From Siphonodentalium dalli (Eukaryota; Mollusca; Scaphopoda; Gadilida; Siphonodentaliidae): a stretch of DNA of 64,000 nucleotides. The stretch is from contig CP136068.1 in the NCBI GenBank assembly GCA_032622095.1, forward strand, positions 182,286,796 through 182,350,795, in the 5' to 3' direction. The notes beneath the pieces are model-generated. The model had not been told where the DNA came from, ran no database searches, and was given only the letters and a program-made list of their open reading frames with translations. The position numbers were made by a program, and so were the translations under genes. This document shows, one piece after another, positions 59,476-64,000 of this stretch; within the stretch, counting starts at the first letter, position 1; the number at the start of each line of letters is the position of its first letter.

Positions 59476-59946
59476 TGTCGGTCAATGACCATGTGTAATT
59501 AACTGAGACATGATTTACTCCTTTTATCCGACTCCTCTATCATGCCAACTTTCCACTATTGTTGGACATTCATTATTAAATTTTGCTGGACAAAGGGTGA
59601 CAAAATTAAATTAGCATGAAGGAATAACTATAATGGTAAACTTAGCCAACGGTCGATTTCATTTCACAATATGAGCTATCAATCACTTTCACATTTCCCA
59701 TATGTTGGTGACTTCAATTATCTGAATGGCTTGCCAGAAGGCAACATTTATAATGATGTAAATTATTGTTCTTCAAGTGCCCAAGCTGTCTCTTGTATTC
59801 AGCCCCCGGTGGCCTTATATGAACTATTCGGTCGCAAGCACCGTAGGAAATTAACGTAGGATCAATTACATTAGATAATTATCACTGTCTCACATTCCAA
59901 AATGTCGGTGAACTATAATAATACAATTGCTCTTTACGAATCGCAG
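59476..59946. other. Region upstream of the candidate lectin exon
   Basis: A 62-codon plus-strand frame at 59671-59859 includes FPYVGDFNYLNGLPEGNIY. This loosely resembles the PY-x-G...GL-x-x-G start of a galectin domain and could be an upstream exon. No donor in the phase needed for the exon at 59947 was found, so it is not called as coding. Confidence 0.3.
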
Positions 59947-60145
59947 GTTGGCGTTTACAATTAAAGCAACAGATGGAGCCGATAGCGCATTGGCAATGTT
60001 CGTAGAGATCGGCAATAACCAGATCACATTTTCAAGTCGCAGGAACACAGTGTGGAATCATTTCCTGATCACCGATTCAACTGAACCATTCGCTGTTGGT
60101 AAGAATTTCACCATCGAAGCACGAGCCGACGCCAATATAATGCAG
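59947..60145 (+). CDS. Candidate internal exon of a galectin-type lectin gene
   Basis: A 199 bp open segment lies between an acceptor (CTCTTTACGAATCGCAG, ending 59946) and a consensus donor (GCAG|GTAAGT at 60146). The peptide has AFTIKATDGADSALAMFVEI, then SSRRNTVWNHF, then EPFAVGKNFTIEARADANIM. The N-x-x-W followed by PF-x-x-G-x-x-F-x-I and a short acidic turn is the core beta-sandwich pattern of galectin carbohydrate-recognition domains. The canonical H-x-N-x-R is not preserved, so sugar binding is doubtful. A Methyltransf_FA-type domain is the main alternative, given the F-x-I-K-A start. If real, this is part of a host gene on the plus strand whose other exons are not established. Confidence 0.45.
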
Positions 60146-60348
60146 GTAAGTTGTCATTGAGAGTGAGTGTCGAAAAGCGGTGGTTCTTCGAGTTATTGGA
60201 ACTTACGATATCGGTGAATTTTCGACTGTTTACCCATTTATGGAACCCCAGACTGATTGCTGTCGTCTGCTTGGGTCCGTTTGAGTCTCCGTACGGTAGT
60301 TTTATTGTGGCCCCTTTATCATATATAAGATAATGCATGGCTTACACA

Positions 60349-60450
60349 ACCAAGGTAACTATAATAATTGTTATGCCAATGCATTCATCCATTGGACGAC
60401 TCGCGTTTATAAGAGAATGCATCGGGATCATCGGCAACATTTCGGGAATC
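60349..60450 (+). CDS. Possible following exon of the lectin-like gene, uncertain frame
   Basis: About 200 bp after the previous donor. One frame reads NAFIHWTTRVYK and the adjacent frame reads RECIGIIGNISGIS, together resembling the F-x-x-R...I-x-I-x-G-x-I end of a galectin domain. The switch of frame near 60395-60405 means a frameshifted copy, a sequence error or a chance match. The frame continuing from the preceding exon is open but reads differently in the middle. Confidence 0.25.
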
Positions 60451-61214
60451 TCCAATCATAACAGGGTTAAACATATATTAATTCCTATGACGTATGCAAA
60501 GATACATGTCTGTCCTGTCTGCAAAATAACTGTGCGTATAATCATCTAAATTTATAAATTACCATCTTTGTGTTATCAAATGTTATTTGGCCCTCCGCGT
60601 ACGATCTAAATTATTTTCTAAATTAGTAAGACCAAAATATCAGGTTATGGTCAGGTTAATTCCATTTGTTCGTAGTTTCGGCCATTTTCCAAGATGCATC
60701 GATGTTACTAACAGTTGATCATGCGAACCATAATTTTGGCTAGAGTTTAATTATCATGGAAAGTGGTTATACCACAATTAACAGTTACTGTGCATTAAGT
60801 ACCATGTGGCGACGTTTTCACAATGCTATGATAATATGTTTTTCAATATAAGCGCATACATGTAGCATGTTTGTTTATATCGAAAGATAATCCCGCACTA
60901 TGCCACGATCAAATGCCATTTTATTAGATGATAAATCATCGAATATATATATCGATTGAAGAGGTCGCCACTATCCATGAAATGGTCTCCCTTTGTTAGT
61001 CGGACTTAAGCATGAGAACAACAGACAAACAATATAAACACTGCGCTGCAGTATTATACGCACTAGTAACTTATAGGCGTCTTATATGGTGTCTGAATAG
61101 TCCAATATAACCACAACACACTAATATAACAATGAAACAAATGTTTATCCTTGACTATATACTATAATTATATTCTTCATAGTTTGGTGACGGATACTTG
61201 TAGTTTGGTGTAAT
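60451..61214. other. Non-coding stretch, nothing recognised
   Basis: AT-rich, without frames above 60 codons that show a domain, and without a recognised repeat. Confidence 0.4.
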
Positions 61215-61390
61215 CAATATTTATTTCAAAAATCAAACTTATCACACAAACACAATACACATAGAAACATAACGATTTAGAAGCAGGATTGGACAACAAG
61301 CAACATGCTTTTTTAAAGTCCTCTCCTCGTGTAACAAATGTTACCTCAAGTGACAGAAATATTACTTGAGGTAAAGCAGACGGGATATAT
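61215..61390 (-). repeat. LINE-type 3' end, copy 2
   Basis: Same order as 57735-57930 on the minus strand (GAGAGGACTTTAAAA, GCTTGTTGTCCAATCC, AATAAATATTG). There is a local inverted repeat around TTACCTCAAGTGAC...ATTACTTGAGGTAA at about 61343-61374. Confidence 0.5.
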
Positions 61391-61574
61391 AGTTTTGTTT
61401 GATTGGAATGTATTTACATATTTGAGATTGAGATTTGGGTATACCATTGTTATGCGGGAGTTAAGGGTGAGTGTCGAACAAACGCTCTGACAACACGTCG
61501 AAAAGACAATTGGTGCTCAGTATGGCTGTGTGATTTTGGTTCGCGTTGTAAACACTATTCACATTTTATTATAC

Positions 61575-61870
61575 CGGTGCCAACAGAAAGAAACCCTATT
61601 CATGGGCTCGTCGGTGTATCAACATATTGTCGACGAACTAAACAACACATTGCTCACATCAAAGATGATATGGCATATGCTCAGTTTTGCTCGCTTGAGA
61701 CAAATGTTGTACATGTAACAACACTGATCACTTTATATACAAGTGCAACAGCATGAAGCCAAGCGCGGGGCATGAGCTCGTCGCTGTAGCAACAATCCTT
61801 TATGTTGGCCGACTTTAACTAAACAAGAAGTTGCAACGTTTGTCTCACGCGAGCACACCATTGTTTCAAA
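61575..61870. repeat. Diverged direct repeat of ~120 bp
   Basis: CAACAGAAAGAAACCC...CATGGGCTCGTCGGTGTA...CAACA...ACTAAACAA (from about 61580) is echoed by CAACAGCATGAAGCC...CATGAGCTCGTCGCTGTA...ACTAAACAA (from about 61747). The 117-codon plus-strand frame at 61403-61756 overlaps it and has no recognised domain, so it is not called a gene. Confidence 0.6.
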
Positions 61871-62327
61871 ACTGAACATATGACATATCACTCAAATGTC
61901 AGAAACGTGACAAGGTGAGAACAACTCATGTTTGATCCTCTCAAAGATTGCTTACTAGGAAATTGAAAAAAAGATTGCTTACTATATTAAAGATATTGTT
62001 CATCAGCTAAATATATTTATGTAGCGGAATTAGGTCCCGAAGAATACCGGTTATCCGGTTCGAGTGCACCGATGATGTGACGTCACTCCCGGCTACCCAA
62101 AACGACAGAACAGAACTGGACACCGACAAAACCACACCGATATTGGCTGACATGTTGAATTACTATTGATAATGACATCTAATGTATAGAATAAACTATG
62201 TTGAACAGTATACACAATCCCGGTATTACTTCAGTTCGATCTGTGTTTAGTCGGATTTTATTGGATAATTATATTGGTCAAGAAAGGGTGAGCCTAAATT
62301 TATTTGCGATACTAAGAGCCTTCAATT
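61871..62327. other. Non-coding stretch, nothing recognised
   Basis: A GC-richer island near 62030-62110 contains GATGTGACGTCAC. No transcript structure is evident. Confidence 0.35.
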
Positions 62328-62338
62328 CAATTCAATTT

Positions 62339-62827
62339 TTTTTTTTTTTATAAATAAATTTTTATTCATTAACTCATGAATGAAATTGGACCCAAAACTC
62401 AGGCACAGCCTATTTTATTGGGTCCAAACAGAAAAATACAAAAAGTTGACAAACAAGGACACATGACAATTTAATGGTGTATATATCTTGTATCATGGAA
62501 ATTCCTAATAATCATTAAGTATGAAGTCACTAAATAGGATTAAATAAGACAGGGTTATCCTGAAAATACTGTTGATGGCAATGAGTAAGAGTTTAGAGTT
62601 TAAAATGATTCAATATTCAGATAAAGTTGTGATGATATAATACCATATAAATTTGAATATAAATTTGGATGATACGTCACATCCACATGTATCAATCTGC
62701 AAGTTAAACTTAAGCAGAAAAAGTGTACTGCAGTTGATATGTAATCACAGTCTCTCAGTAGATTCAAAGTAAATATGAAGTGCATTACATATTGTTGAAT
62801 TTGTATTAGGAACAACATGGGATGATC
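62339..62827 (-). mobile_element. 5'-truncated retrotransposon 3' end with target-site duplication
   Basis: Flanked by CAATTCAATTT at 62328-62338 and 62828-62838. The left end is a T-run, the complement of a poly(A) tail, followed inward by TTTATTCATTAA and a GGGTCCAAACAG...TTGGACCC pair (about 62388-62430) that can form a stem, as in several LINE 3' UTRs. It is about 490 bp with no recognisable protein. It may be the 3' UTR of an L1/Tx1-type LINE, but it does not match the 3' end at 50614-50950. Confidence 0.7.
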
Positions 62828-63032
62828 CAATTCAATTTATTGAACATACATTATACATTTGACTAAAATAACAAAAGAACAGGAATGAGTATACACAATA
62901 TGAAATATGAGCTAAAATACTTTTAAAATATAAAAGGAATAAAATTTGCATGTTCATCTTGATGTTGCATTATTTTATAATTGTATTGGGGAAAGGTGAT
63001 GTTCCGAAGCTTAAATAGTATCCTCAATGCAA

Positions 63033-63352
63033 TGGCACGGTTCATACACACAAGTAACATTGTATTTAAGGAGTAAAATACATGTAGTTAGTATGATAGT
63101 TCATAACCGCCCAGCCAGGAGGTTTGTATATAACCGCCCAGCCAGGAGGTTCGTAACCGCCGAGCTGGGAGGTTCTGTGTAACGGATATAATGGCACGGT
63201 TCATACACAATAAAAATAAAAAAAGTTAAATTATCTTTTTAAGCATTAGTTAGCATGATAGTTCGTAACCGCGCAGCCAGGTTCGTACCCGCCCAGTCAT
63301 GTTAGTAACCACCCAGTCAGGAAGTTCGTAGCCGCCCAGCTGGGAGGTTCGG
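63033..63352. repeat. Duplicated block carrying a ~28 bp minisatellite
   Basis: AATGGCACGGTTCATACACA occurs at about 63031 and 63191, each followed after ~70 bp by GATAGTTC(A/G)TAACCGC and a cluster of ACCGCCCAGC(C/T)(A/G)GGAGGTTCGTA units (63106-63173 and 63267-63352). The minisatellite sits within a ~160 bp larger duplication. Confidence 0.8.
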
Positions 63353-64000
63353 TGGGAGTTCGAAAATCGTTTAAATAATGGCTCTAAATTATCCAGAAAG
63401 AACAAAATCTCGGTATTTAAAAATAATATGTGGTTATTTGTTATTTTTGAACACACGGATGCACTCGGGTTGGTGTGAGAACGAAGAAATCGTTAACAAA
63501 CGTTGATAATAATATTTCTGAAGTGCGGTTCGACTTAACTGCGTCAACGCCGATAGCAAACCCTGTGTACCCTTCAGCCCATTTTTAAAAACATATGTAG
63601 GCCTACACTTCAGCACATTTTTAGGTGAGAGTGACCCCTTTGCGCTATAGTACAGTATGTAGGTACTACATATGGTTCCACGTCATCGCCTTTTCACATA
63701 TATAATTTTGAGGGCTGCTTTCTGGCATATAGTTATCATCAAGTTCATCAGTTTGTACAAAGAAATAGTTGTAGAATATCCAGACAAAGTAGCTCGATAT
63801 TGTTTACATTAATTAGGAGAGGAACCGAGCTCTCGGCATGAACGTTGGAACGCCGATAGCTCGATAACACGCACACATAACAACCTCGCATCATCACTGA
63901 CATGTATATCATGTTTACTATAATCATAAGTGTTTCACCATAGTATTGAAGTTGGTTGCCTTCACATTTGAGCGGAAACTGATATCGAATTGTTTGGTTT
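63353..64000. other. Non-coding stretch, nothing recognised
   Basis: Only short frames are present and no repeat boundary was identified before the window ends. Confidence 0.35.

Noticed and set aside
61403-61756. 117-codon plus-strand frame as a gene
   Set aside because: It overlaps a diverged direct repeat, contains no domain, lacks exon signals, and a second frame of 62 codons overlaps it.

Overview
This is animal nuclear DNA with no sign of a bacterial, plasmid or phage origin. There are no operons, ribosome binding sites or dense coding. Nearly everything recognisable is a transposon, a satellite or a dispersed repeat. An L1-like LINE, several other non-LTR fragments, a tRNA-derived SINE, a Helentron-like element, TTAA-target DNA transposons and a decayed nuclease-encoding DNA transposon together suggest a marine invertebrate, most likely a lophotrochozoan such as a mollusc. 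The species cannot be read from the sequence.

Layout. (1) 0-9 kb: a mosaic of old inserts. It holds a SINE with a clear target-site duplication (766-1049), nested in an older terminal-inverted-repeat element. It also holds five diverged copies of one dispersed repeat, here called family A, two of them split by LINE 3' ends. (2) 8.95-17.2 kb: a four-copy tandem array of a ~1.455 kb unit that itself contains family A in reverse. Copy 4 carries three inserts: a Helentron-like element at 13657-14223, a TTAA-flanked transposon at 14640-16058 and a TTAA MITE at 16219-16709. Copies 1-3 preserve the empty sites. (3) 18.34-22.44 kb: a 4.1 kb element with ~150 bp inverted termini. It surrounds a broken gene with FEN1/XPG-like motifs and is best read as a dead Academ-type DNA transposon. 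(4) 22.74-29.40 kb: about 48 monomers of a ~139 bp satellite with a ~3.63 kb higher-order period. (5) 29.4-35.5 kb: a ~788 bp satellite that contains one diverged inverted copy of the 139 bp monomer. (6) 35.5-50.6 kb: mostly non-coding, with a second copy of the TTAA MITE, foldback elements, minisatellites and LINE fragments. (7) 50.61-56.57 kb: a full-length L1/Tx1-like LINE on the minus strand with 8 bp target-site duplications, an open ORF1, and an ORF2 broken by what looks like one frameshift. (8) 57.7-64 kb: another LINE tail, low-copy repeats and one candidate host gene, a possible galectin-type lectin exon at 59947-60145.

No complete host gene can be demonstrated. The long open frames across both satellites are by-products of repetition. 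Calls rest on reading alone; family names come from motif recognition, not from searches.
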